Assembly (NCBI GenBank): GCA_025618425.1
Contig: CM046842.1
Location: forward strand, 33,059,885 to 33,123,884
Origin: Heliocidaris tuberculata
Lineage: Eukaryota > Echinodermata > Echinoidea > Camarodonta > Echinometridae
Reading direction: 5' to 3'
DNA length: 64,000 nt
Shown here piece after piece: positions 43,227 to 54,358 of this stretch. How positions within the stretch are numbered: the stretch's first letter is position 1; the number at the start of each line of letters is the position of its first letter. A program made the position numbers and the translations under genes. The notes under the pieces are model-generated. The model was not told where the DNA came from. It saw only the letters and a program-made list of their open reading frames with translations, and did not search any database.

Positions 43227-45692
43227 ATGCATTTGTTTGATAATATTGAAAACGCTCTGTCCAAGTTGGACAATGAATCTAAGGATATCATTCTCATAGG
43301 GGACCTAAATTGTGATTTATTGGCCTCTCCCCTCAGCTGCTACTCGAAAAGACTAATTGAGCTTTCAAATTGTTATTCTTTAAGTCAAGTAATCGATACA
43401 CCCACAAGAATTGATGACAAGTCAAAAACACTCATTGACGTTATTTTTACTTCCAATATTTCTCAAATAGCAGAGAGTGGCGTTATCCACACAGGGATTA
43501 GTGACCATTCGCTTGTTTTCTTCTTTTTTGGTAAAAGGCGTTCTAATAAATGTCATCATACGTATAAAGTGTACAGAAACTATAAAAGTTTTAGTGACCA
43601 TGCTTTTCGTGAAGAAGTAGCCAATATCAATTACAACCGTGTATACAGTTCTTCTAGTGTTGACGAGTCTGCAAATGCTTTTCTAAATTCTTTTTTGTTA
43701 TCATGTGATAAATTTGCTCCTCTAAGGAGAAAGAAGATAAAAAGGGACAATCTTCCGTGGATTGATGCAGACATCTTGAGATTGATTCGTAAAAGAGACA
43801 GTATGAAAAGCAAAGCAGTGAAAGATAATAGGGAAGAGGATTGGAAAGCATATAAGAAAATAAGAAATTATGTAACTGCAAAACTGAAATACAAGAAAAA
43901 GGTCTATTTTCAAACGAAAATCGAAACTTCAAAAGGTAACGTAAAAGAAACATGGAAAAATCTAAATATGCTATTGAATCGAAATAAAAAATCAAATGAA
44001 ATATCGCATTTAAAATCTGATGGTATTGATATTCATGATCCTACTCTGATTGCCGAAAAATTAAATGAATATTTTGTTAATATAGGACCATCATTGGCAA
44101 ATTCGATTATAGAGCCAACGGACAACTCTCATTTTACGCATTCTTTCAATGATTTACCTCAAAATACTCAATTTCATTTCACATTGGTTGATAAAAGTGA
44201 AATCTATAGATATATTATGAATATGCCAAATGACAAAGCTATGGGCTGAGATATGTTGCCCGCTAAATTGATAAAATTAGCTGCTGAAAGTATCGTTCAG
44301 CCCGTTACACATATAATAAATATGTCTTTTATATTGGGTGATGTTCCAGAAATGTGGAAAAATGCTATTGTAACTGCACTACATAAAGGAGGCTCAAACG
44401 AACTAAATAATTTTAGACCAATTTCAGTACTGCCCATCCTATCCAAGATCCTAGAAAGACTAGTTTTTAATCAGCTATACACATACTTTAATTCAAATCG
44501 TCTGTTAAATACTTACCAATCAGGCTTTAGGCCCCTCCATTCAACCATGACAGCATTGTTGTCGATCACTGATGATTGGCTCATTGAATTTGACAAAGGA
44601 AATATTGTGATTGCCGTAATGCTTGATCTCCGTAAAGCGTTTGATACGCTAGATCATGAATTGTTAGTAGAAAAATTATGTCATTATGGTCTTGATGAAG
44701 TGTCAATACATTGGTTTAGGAATTATTTGCAAGGTAGAGGGCAGACCACGCGTGTTAGTGGTCATTTATCAAAAGTTCGTCCTATCCTAAGTGGCATCCC
44801 CCAAGGGTCAATACTGGGCCCCTTACTTTTTATTATATTCGTAAACGATCTACCATCTGTTCTGAAATATTGTAAAATTAGCATGTATGCTGACGATACG
44901 ATGATATATTGCTCAGGCAAAAGTCCTACTGAAATATGTTATAAAATTAAAGAAGACCTGGAAAATATAAGAAAATGGCTAATTAGAAATAAATTACATC
45001 TGAATATTGATAAAACGGAGTACATTGTACTCGGTACCAAACAAAGGCTTAGCAAAATTGAAAATAATATGTTTCAGATTCAAATTGATAATACTCCATT
45101 ACGAAAAGCTGATGAGTGTAAATATTTGGGCGTTATTCTTGATTCAAATTTAACATGGCAAAACCATATTAATTATCTACAGAAAAAGGTGAATGGTGGT
45201 TTATTTATGTTAAAATGTATTAGGAATTTTGTTGATGAACAGGATTTGATTATTGTTTTTAATTCTTTGATTATGTCACATTTTAACTACTGTGATATTG
45301 TGTGGGGTAACTGCGGGATAAGTAATCAAAATGTTCTTCAAAAACTACAAAATAGGGCTGCCAGAATGATAAATAGTTCCCCATGGTATTCCTCTGCCAA
45401 AGAAAATTTAAGTAAATTAAAGTGGGTGACATTGCAAGAAAACAGAACAGAAAATGTAGCTATCATGATGTTCAAGATAATGACCGGACAAGGACCATTA
45501 TACCTAATTGACCGATTTTCATTCTACAACCATGCATATAATACACGATCAGGTCCCCTAACTTTAAATATTCCACAAGCAAAAACCGAATCTGCTAAGA
45601 AATCTTTTATGTTCGGGGGGCTTCTTGCTGGAACTCACTCCCAATTCAACAACAACAATGTAATACTGTTGGCAGCTTCAAAAGGGCATTAG
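43227..45692 (+). pseudogene. LINE ORF2, endonuclease C-terminal part and reverse transcriptase
   Basis: Carries the endonuclease GDLNCDLL and SDHSLVFF motifs. It then carries the reverse transcriptase: an ALHKGGSNELNNFRPISVLP block, TYQSGFRPLHST, VIAVMLDLRKAFDTLDHELL, SGIPQGSILGPLLF and the catalytic MYADDTMIY. One in-frame TGA at 44247-44249 interrupts it where related elements have a sense codon. A second frameshift near the G run at 45617 alters the C-terminus (the W-N-S-L-P block is in another frame). The copy is dead but young. Confidence 0.88.
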
Positions 45693-46354
45693 TAAATAAC
45701 AGGAAATGAATGGAGGGGGGGGGGGAATTCGTCTAAATTTTGCAATTTCTCATTTATTTCTTCTGTTTTCTGCATTTTTACTTTACTTGACTTTACTGCC
45801 TGATGTGCTTGTTTGTGGTATGTAGAGATTTGTATGTGTTGATGTGGAGTAGGCTGATGAATGTGAAAGTTTACTTGATTGGGTGTTCGAGTGTGTGTGT
45901 GCGTGTGTGTGTGTGCGTGTGTGTGTGTGTGCGTGTGAGAGTGTGTATATATGTGTGTTTGTGTAGAGTTTGGTCAACTGATTGAATGTATGAAGGGACG
46001 TGTTCAATTGTGTATCTGAGTATTATATAATCTGGCCTTTATATGTATTACCAGTATTTGCATTATCTGTATTTATATATATGCTATTACACGTATTAAG
46101 TAATTATGATTAGAATTTCTTTAACTATGCGTATGCTTGTATTAATTTTAATTATTTTGTATTCATTTGACCTAGTTTTTACTCTTTTTTATCTTGTATA
46201 AATATGTTTCCGATGTGATTTATGTATTTTAATTGGGTGCCTTTTAGTTTGTATATTTGTGTATGGCACGGCCCCAATGCAAATCAGACTTTGTATCTGT
46301 TTGGGTTTTTTACCGTGTGGAAATAAAATTTATCTATCTATCTATCTATCTAAC
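45693..46354 (+). other. LINE 3' UTR with (GT)n and (TCTA)n tail
   Basis: Contains a poly-G run near 45714, (GT)n at about 45893-45935, AATAAA at 46321 and the tetranucleotide tail. Confidence 0.75.
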
Positions 46355-46369
46355 CGCGACAGCTGCTCC

Positions 46370-46735
46370 GTCGATAAAAATGAATATATGCGACAATTGC
46401 TCCTGCGACAATTGCTCCGTCGACATTTGTTCCGATCGAGCGACAATTGCCTCCGCGACAACTACTCCGTCGATAAAAATGATTATGCGACAATTGCTCC
46501 GCGACAATAAACTCGGTAGATAGAAATGAATATTCGACATTTGCTCCTCGACAATTGCTCCGCCGACATTTGCTCCAGCGACATTAGCTCCACCGGAAAG
46601 CGCTCGATCCGCATTTGCTCCGTTTGAGCGACAATTCTTCCGCGACATTAGCTCCATGGAAGAAATTGAATATGCCACAATAATTGCTCCGCAACAATTG
46701 CTCCGTCGAAACACATGACTTGTATGTCGAGACAA
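46370..46735 (+). repeat. TU-like minisatellite, family A, left arm part 2
   Basis: Continues the GACAATTGCTCCGTC array after the LINE. It holds the landmarks AACTCGGTAGA, GAAATGAATATTCGACA and CGGAAAGCGCTC, which recur inverted at 50360-50420. This supports inverted-arm homology. Confidence 0.83.
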
Positions 46736-49700
46736 TTACTACCGTACCACAACTGCTGATCCCAGGAGAGTACAATGGAAGTAGCGTAGATTCATTTCGA
46801 AGAGTGGGTGGGTGGGGGGGGGGGGGGGGGGAGACAATTTTGGAGGATTGATGACACCGGCGTAAATCCATTTCGAGGAGTGGGGGTTGGGAATGAGCGA
46901 AATATTTTGCCGATATTTCTTGCTGACATTTGAGTATACACAACCCTCACCCCACCCCAACACATATAACTTTTTATTACCCACGCCGATAAAATCGGCA
47001 GGGTTATGTAAAGGGTTCCGAATGTTTGTTTGTTTGTTTGTGTACAAGATAACTAGAGAACGGGTGAACGGATTTGCACCAAATTTTCAGGGATTGTTTG
47101 GATAGTGACAGGAAAGAGTCGATTAGATTTTGGTGATGATTGGTTGATCCCTGCAAATTCTGTGTGACCTTCTAGTTTTGACTCTACTGTATAGTATAAT
47201 TTATGTAAAGATCACCGTTTCGCACGTCTAAGTACGAAGCGGTTTTTAGCAGCCATTGTACAATGCCTCAGTCGGATACAGGGGTCATGTTTTTTCGGTA
47301 CATAAATTTCGAGTTAGGTAAAGCCATGTGTTAAGACAAAATCATCAGGGGTTAGTACACATTTGATCGAGAGACCGGTAAGAAACTTCACAGAAATGGA
47401 TAGTATTGACAGGAACAGTAAGTTTAGATTTAATTTCTCTCGCGTTTCTCACTTGCAGCAGAAAAGCTAATGCAGCTGCACGCCGGATCGGACGGCCCAG
47501 CGCGTACATGGCAAACGGCCAAATTTCGGGCATCGGCTCAGATTAGCCGTGAAGTTTCATTACTTTTGTATTGTGATTGTTGATTTAGAACTCATCATAG
47601 TTAATAATGTGGATTCTCTGGGTCTTTTACTACGGAATATCGAACATCATATTTTTCAAATCTATCTGGAAAAAAACTAGGTAGGATTTTTTATTCACTC
47701 CTTCCGCCCCTTTAAAAAGCAAAGGTAGTTCCTTTCCGTGTGCTCTAGATCGAACGTTGGACTAAATGTTGGCCTAGATTTAATTTCAGACCTATATGAA
47801 CATACTACCTCATAACACCTGTAAAATTACACTTCAAATGATGCCTACTGACTTTATTTCTCACGGCTAATCCCCAAAATTTCCCATATCTAGCATACAA
47901 GTAGCAACACCAGCACACACCGAACGTGAAATGAAAATTTCTTAATCCCTAGGGTATAGTGTTAGTGAACGGAATTTTGTACATGAAATTAAACACCGGA
48001 TGCCGAGCTCAGTTCAGCAGACAACATCTGACAAAAATTAAACACCGGCAACCGGAACTACGTCAGAAAATCAGAGGTCAACACCTAACACCGACTGATT
48101 TTTTTCTCATTTCTTAGTCGGTGTTAGATCATGATTTCGCGGCAAAATAAACACTAGCCACAAACACCAGCACCGAGCGTGAAATCACCCAATGTAGATT
48201 TCAGTTTTGACCCCATAGTATAGTATTGCAACTACTCTGTAGCACCGCCAAGGCGTGGGTCTGCCGCCTTTGACGGCCCCTCTAGTTTATTTTGCGAGCG
48301 AGCGAGCGAGCCAAAAATTACCACTTCTTGCTTTAAAAGAAGTCTTATTTTGTGGTCAAAATACACTCTGGACTTATATTTCAAATGGTATATTTGGTCA
48401 CCTCACTGCCAAATATAATATACTTCGCTGTTGCAAATGTTTAGTGTCCAAAACCACCCTGTTTCTAAACATTACGAGCGAGCGAAGCGAGCAAGGAAAA
48501 CACACTCTTTTGGTGATAAAATATCATTTCGTCATCAAAATGCACCACAGGCCTATAACCTTTCTAAAATATATTCGTCCGCCTCCCGTTGGATGCCCAA
48601 TTTGTTTGCCTTCAGTAAGTTCATTCTAGATTTTCAGTGACCGCAGCGAGGGACGAAAAATATACAAAATACACTCGATGATTTATAATGACCTATACTT
48701 GCAGAATTTGAGGATATAGTCGGACACCTCGCTGCAAAAATATTATGATATGCGTGCATCCGCTGCTGGAATAAGAATGATTGCTGATCGAAACTACTTG
48801 TTTCTGGAGAAGTTCACCCTAGCTGCGCTATAAATGCAAGAGAGTAAGGACAGTAATATTTTGTAGTCAGCGACGTAATCACTGGTAATTTCAGAAATAT
48901 TTTTGGCCCACGGATAAAAATAATTAAGAACCCGAGCCCTACATGATTACGAGCGAGCGAAGCGAGCAGGCAGAAATTATTACTTGGGAAATGGGCACTG
49001 AACATGAAAGTGAGTGAGATTAAGAACATCATTTATTTGAAACAGGCATTTTGACGTGGATACCAGCGAAGCGAGCAAGCTTTAAAAAATGAACGTTTTA
49101 TTTTTTACCCCATTATTAACCACATTTAATGGGGGTGGGCAAACTTTTGCCCATCGAATTTTCATGGCGGGTAGCAACTGCCCCCCCCCCCACCACAGGA
49201 TCTTCGCACCTGCTTTATTTCTCTATCTTTCTTTCGATCTTTCTTTTTTCTTTCTTGACTTCTTCCTTGCCCCTTTCTTTCTTCCTTCCTTCCTTTTCTT
49301 CCACACAACCGAATGTATACCGACAAGGGCATTGTAGTACGAAGAGCAAGTTTTGAGCGGGAGGACACAGCCACAAGTCCCCTCCCCTCTCCCAGTACGC
49401 CACTGGACTCAATGTACATAGGCCTTTGGAGGTTTTTATTTTGATTGTTCTTTTACTTTATCATGGTTTATGTATTTGCTTTCGCTTGACGTTTGCTCTG
49501 GTTCTTGTCTGTGTTTTGTTTTTTAGTTTTGGTCTTAATTAGCCGACACCAGCTCAGCACGGCAGGAGCCGGGGAGCTCGTTCAAAGCATAATTATGACC
49601 AGCTTAATTAGAGAGAGAAAAAAGAAACCTGTCCAGTTTAGACAATAATTATTTCATTGTTTCTGTTTGCAAGGCGTTTGCCAGCTCCACTTTTGATGAG

Positions 49701-50233
49701 GGAGACCCGGAGCGAACACTTAATACCCCGCTTGACCAGCTTAAAAAGTTGAACATGGCAACCCAGAATGACTGCTGTACTTTGATAATACTGGTATATT
49801 TTATCTTTCATGTTTGTATTACTTTTGTTTATATACATTAAAAAAACAACATGCAGTTCCACATGGGGGAGTCAGGGAGTTGGAGGCATTATTATGATAT
49901 TTTCTGTTTGACAGAGTACTGCCATATCAATAAGTATAATATATGTCTATTTGTTTTGTTTGCAAAGCATCATGCAAGCTCCGCTTGGCGGCCGGCCCGG
50001 GAGCGAACACTTAATTCCTCCAATTCCCCATATTTTGGGCGTGTATTCCCTTCCCCTCACTATTACACTATTAAATTGAACCTATGAACTTCAGCAATTC
50101 GCAACAACCCACATACAGGATTAGCTTGTTTTCTCCACTAGTAAGTGTCATAACTAGTAGATAGAATGGCTATTTAGAAATAAATGTTCGCCATCATTTA
50201 CTCAGTTTTGTTAAAACTGTCCAAGATAAAGAA

Positions 50234-50265
<32 letters not shown>

Positions 50266-50349
50266 GTAACTATATAATAAAATATATAGATGAATAATTA
50301 AGTATTGGCAAAATCAGAAAGGAAAGTAACAAAAATTTTCTCAGGTTCC
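46736..50349. other. Putative inner domain of the large foldback element; no gene seen
   Basis: Contains a poly-G run at 46813-46830, a block starting ACGCCGATAAAATCGGCAGG (46982) and closing near 48270, clusters of GAGCGAAGCGAGC words (48293, 48476, 48953, 49067), a poly-C run at 49181 and (GA)n at 50236-50255. No transposase-like frame was found. Confidence 0.55.
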
Positions 50350-50765
50350 TGGGATGGAACGCTTTCCGCCGAAGCTAATGTCGCCGGAGCAAATGTCGCA
50401 TATTCATTTCTGTCTACCGAGTTAATGTCGAGGAACAATGTCTCATATTCATTTTTATCGACGGAGCAAAAATAGATTTTTTTTTTGGAGCAAATGTCGG
50501 CGGAGCAATTGTCATGGATGAATTCTCGCTCGATCGGAGCAAATGTCGACGGAGCAATTGTCGCATATATTTATTTTTATCGACGGAGCAGTTTTCGCGG
50601 AGCAATTATGGCTTGATCGAAGCAAATATCGACGGATCAATTGTCGCAGGAGCATTTGTGGCAGCAGCAATAGTTGCCGGAACAAATGTCGTCGGACCAA
50701 TTATCGCAGGAGCAATTGTCGCGGAGCAATTGTGGCGGAGCAATTGTCGTATTTTTAGAATTTGT
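50350..50765 (-). repeat. TU-like minisatellite, family A, right arm
   Basis: Inverse units (GACGGAGCAATTGTC) in the same landmark order as the left arm when reversed: TAAAAATACGACAATTGC end, two TAAAAAT(G/A)AATAT spacers, AACTCGGTAGAC, then the CGGAAAGCG end. Confidence 0.83.
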
Positions 50766-50770
50766 CCTAC

Positions 50771-51300
50771 ACTGTAAAAAAAAATTACTGTAAAATTACA
50801 GAAATCTGATGTCAGCAGAGTCACCAGAAATTTGCTGTAAAACATGCTGTATGTAATTTTAGCATACATTTCAGATCTGCAATTCAGATAACAGGTTCTT
50901 ATGTAATCCGAATTAGCAGAAATACACTGTAAATGATTTCACATTTATTTATGTGGAAAAACATATTTATGTTAAATCTTGTTAACGAAATACTTTTCAT
51001 TTATTTTACATAATTTGATGTTTTTATAATTCTTTCTGTATTTACGTTTAATGACAGTGTTTTTTTTTTCTTTTTCCAAATGCTGTATTTCGTTTCACAG
51101 TTTTGATGTTATTATAATTTTCTGTATTTCCATTATAATGAGGGCGTTGTTTTTTTAAACAACTGCTTTATCCCGTTTCACAATTCTGGTGTATTTTTAA
51201 TTCTTTTCTGTTTTTTTTCTTCGCTTAATAACTGTCAGTTTTTTTCACACAATCGCTTTCCCTCGTTTTACAAATCTGATGTTTTATAAGATCAAATAAC
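50771..51300. repeat. Degenerate tandem repeat, ~82-91 bp unit
   Basis: Blocks of the form TTTCACAATTTTGATGTT then TTCTGTATTT and AATGACAGTG recur near 51001, 51092, 51174 and 51263. The start (ACTGTAAAAAAAAATTACTG) resembles ends of a MITE common in deuterostomes, which is my memory, not a check. Confidence 0.55.
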
Positions 51301-52647
51301 TGCAAAAATGTAAATTTATATCAATTTCTGTATCTGTATTTATTATTCATCTCAATAAAAATACAAACAAAAAGCCAACTACATGTACATGTACAACTGC
51401 ATTCTTTATTTCCACATGTGATGGTAATGTTTTGTAAAACAATGAACACACATTTTACGATCTTTGCAATTTTCTCGAAAGGAAACACAGGAAAACACTA
51501 ATTAAAATGCTTCGTAAATATTTAAACAAGTTACTTAAACTTTTGCTTATTTTCTGACTTTCTTGAAAACATATTCAGCATTGCTGGTTAAGTGCGTTGA
51601 GTTTTTTCAAACAAATCTGCCATGGAATTGGTACCAAAAAAAAAGTTAATTAACCCTGAACACATGGTCTATTCGTCCTTGCATGTAAGCCAATCAACTT
51701 CAATTAACATTTGTCCCATGAAGTCTAGCATATAGAATACAGCTTGAGAATTGTGATCGAACACAAATTAGTCACAGGAAATCAATATTCTCAGCAAAAA
51801 AGCCACTTATGATACAGTACTGGGGCTTGGGGGTGGGGTGGAGAAAAACACATCCATATATAGATGGTTCTGGAGTAAGAATCCAAAGTACACTTGCACA
51901 CTAATAAGGCACTGTACCCCTACCTATAAAGTCCACCTTCGTAAGATAAATTTCCCCCATAAAATTTTGAATGCCACCTTTCAAAACTCCAACAACACAA
52001 TGTTTCCAGAGAGAACCAATAATATTTAGTAAAATAAGGTAAATAATACTGAATTAAGTCATCTTTATAGCTAGCAGGTCTGAACAGTTATAAGGTCAGT
52101 TACAACGCACAGTAGACTGAATAGACTGAATACATGAAAGGGTCAAAAAGGCAAAGTTTGAGAAAATCTGCAAGAGGTCCGATAGTCCTATAACCAGAAG
52201 GTTTGACAGACTGACAATGAAAAATTGGCACCTTTTTCTTACTCATATTTTCAACATTTTAATCTCAATACACCCCCCCCCCCTCCAATCCCAAACACAC
52301 ACCAGGACACTATAGTGCATTGGTCGATGGTAATACAAAATAGAAGATGAGACCTTCTCCGTTTCTTTCAAGATGAAACTAAACGTGGCAAAATATGTAT
52401 ATGAAAATTTCTCTACATTTAGAGTATTGTCGATCTATCGCGTCTTCTGGATAAAGAGTCTTCAAACTTGCACCCCATTTCTTGTGGAACCTTCTGCCCA
52501 CTGGGCCAGCCCTTTGCCCCTTTCGTATATTTGGACTATCGGATCGTCTCTTTGGTGTCCGTTTATCAGACCTTCTAGCCATAGGGCTGTAACCTACTAT
52601 TCAGTATGACATCAAACATTTTTTTTTTTTTTTTTTTTTTTTGCATT
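51301..52647. other. AT-rich non-coding stretch, nothing recognised
   Basis: Contains a poly-C run near 52276 and a poly-T run at 52619-52642. No gene or RNA recognised. Confidence 0.4.
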
Positions 52648-52815
52648 GTTCAATATTTTCATGCAGTACAAATATCTGCTGGTTTCACACTTCCTTTTAT
52701 TTACAGACGCATATAAAAGATTGTATTTTGTATTTTACATAACTCTAGCTTGGGGTTAGCTGATAAACATGGTCTGATCAAAGCAACAGATTAACAGTTC
52801 AAAGCAACATATTAA
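52648..52815. repeat. Direct duplicate block, copy 1
   Basis: CAATATTTTCATGCAGTACA through CTGATAAACATGGTCTGATC and AAAGCAACAGA matches 53938-54115 at roughly 85%. The two blocks flank the satellite arrays. Confidence 0.78.
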
Positions 52816-53027
52816 CAGTTCAAAGCAACATATTAACAGTTCAAAGCAACATATCAACAGTTCAAAGCAACATATTAACAGTTCAAAGCAACATATTAAC
52901 AGTTCAAACCAACATATTAACAGTTCAAAGCAACATATTAACAGTTCAAAGCAACATATTAACGGTTCAAAGCAACATATTAACAGTTCAAAGCAACATA
53001 TTAACAGTTCAAAGCAAGATATTAACA
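52786..53027. repeat. 21 bp tandem repeat, about 12 copies
   Basis: Unit AACAGTTCAAAGCAACATATT with very few changes. It gives a repeated CFELLIC frame on the minus strand as an artefact. Confidence 0.95.
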
Positions 53028-53030
53028 AAG

Positions 53031-53665
53031 TTGTAACAGTCACGGTAAGACCAAATTTTGGATTTGTTCACCTTACATATAGACAATGTTTTGTCAACAA
53101 ACCAGTTATACAAAAAAGTAAAATCAAAACTTTTGTCACACAAAGAACTCCCATACAGTGGTACAATACAGTATCAAAGTTGTAACAGTCACGGTAAGAC
53201 CAAATTTTGGATTTGTTCACCTTACATATAGACAATTTTTTGTCAACAAACCAGTTATACAAAAAAGTAAAATCAAAACTTTTGTCACACAAAGAACTCC
53301 CATACAGTGGTACAATACAGTATCAAAGTTGTAACAGTCACGGTAAGACCAAATTTTGGATTTGTTCACCTTACATATAGACATTTTTTTGTCAACAAAC
53401 CAGTTATACAAAAAAGTAAAATCAAAACTTTTGTCACACAAAGAACTCCCATACAGTGGTACAATACAGTATCAAAGTTGTAACAGTCACGGTAAGACCA
53501 AATTTTGGATTTGTTCACCTTACAATTATAGACAATTTTTTGTCAACAAACTAGTTATACAAAAAAGTAAAATCAATACTTTTGTCACACAAAGAACTCC
53601 CATACAGTGGTACAATACAGTATCAAAGTTGTAACAGTCACGGTAAGACCAAATTTTGGATTTGT
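53031..53665. repeat. 149 bp tandem repeat, four full copies and a partial fifth
   Basis: Units start TTGTAACAGTCACGGTAAG at 53031, 53180, 53329, 53478 and 53629; spacings are 149, 149, 149 and 151. Copies are nearly identical, so the expansion is recent or homogenised. Confidence 0.97.
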
Positions 53666-53937
53666 ATCAAAGAACTTATACTCACATTATTTTCCCAACA
53701 TTTTAAAGATCTTCTCAAAATGTGTTGCCAAGTGGTAAAGCTAGATATTATAAAATCATTTGCTTTTGCACTTTAACAAATTGATCTAGCTTTCTATCAA
53801 CAGTAACAATCCGAACAACAGTGAAACAAGGCGACATGATCTGTGTCCCTTTGCACATAAGGAGCCAGTCTAACTCTTGGTGTTAATTGTAGTCATAACC
53901 AATGATCTAAAGAGCATATCCAGCATTCAACGCCATT

Positions 53938-54150
53938 TCTTCAATATTTTCATACGGTACAAATTTCTACTGGTGTAACACCTTCTTTTATTTACACACA
54001 TATAAAAGACTGCATTTTGTATTTTTACATAACTCCAGCTTGGGATCAGCTGATAAACATGGTCTAATCAAAGCAACAGACTAAAAGTTCAAAGCAACAA
54101 ATGAACAGTTAACCTTAAAAAAATGAACAATGTTTTGTCTACAAACTGGT
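53938..54150. repeat. Direct duplicate block, copy 2
   Basis: Partner of 52648-52815 and of the start of the satellites. It also has degenerate single units of the 21 bp repeat and a degenerate piece of the 149 bp unit (CAATGTTTTGTCTACAAAC). Confidence 0.75.
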
Positions 54151-54231
54151 TATACCTAAAAAGTCAACACAGATTTAAGTCTCTGGCAAGAAGAAAATGG
54201 ATGACTCCCAAAACTAGAGGAAAGATCCAAA

Positions 54232-54358
54232 TTAGATTTTCCACTGCGATTCAAAAACTGTCAGGTTGTTAATCAACGACAAGACCTTGGGATGGACACT
54301 GCCACGTGGGCACTTTTTGGCCTTAGAGCGTGTAGACGGGTTTACACCTGCAAAGCAC
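54232..54358 (-). CDS. Last exon of an unrecognised conserved gene (C-terminus)
   Basis: On the minus strand, after the acceptor TATATCTGCAG, the exon reads CFAGVNPSTRSKAKKCPRGS, then VHPKVLSLINNLTVFESQWK and I followed by TAA. It takes two bases from the upstream exon to complete an R codon, which fits exactly. The HPKVLSLINNL part resembles, from memory, the C-terminal end of an uncharacterised family that is repeated in fish and marine invertebrate genomes. I cannot name a function. Confidence 0.6.

Larger units (their letters stand above)
42572..46354 (+). mobile_element. CR1/L2-group LINE, near-complete endonuclease and RT, recently inserted
   Basis: A 3.8 kb non-LTR retrotransposon with an APE-type endonuclease, a reverse transcriptase, a 3' UTR and a (TCTA)n tail at about 46335-46354 just after AATAAAATT. 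It is inserted inside a 15 bp minisatellite. A flank of about 80 bp (GATAAAAATGAATATA through CGATCGAGCGACAATT) occurs on both sides (42490-42571, 46372-46450). No ORF1-like nucleic-acid-binding protein is visible upstream, so the 5' end is truncated or ORF1 is missing. Confidence 0.85.

Noticed and set aside
44247..44249. Stop-codon readthrough or selenocysteine in the LINE
   Set aside because: One TGA alongside two frameshifts in the same element is better explained by decay.
43227..45692. Host reverse transcriptase gene
   Set aside because: It sits inside a (TCTA)n-tailed LINE with endonuclease and disabling mutations, so it is a transposon, not a host gene.
52756..53043. Repeated CFELLIC protein
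   Set aside because: Translation of the 21 bp satellite on the minus strand.
52786..53665. CRISPR array
   Set aside because: Repeats are directly abutting without unique spacers, and the window is animal DNA; these are satellites.
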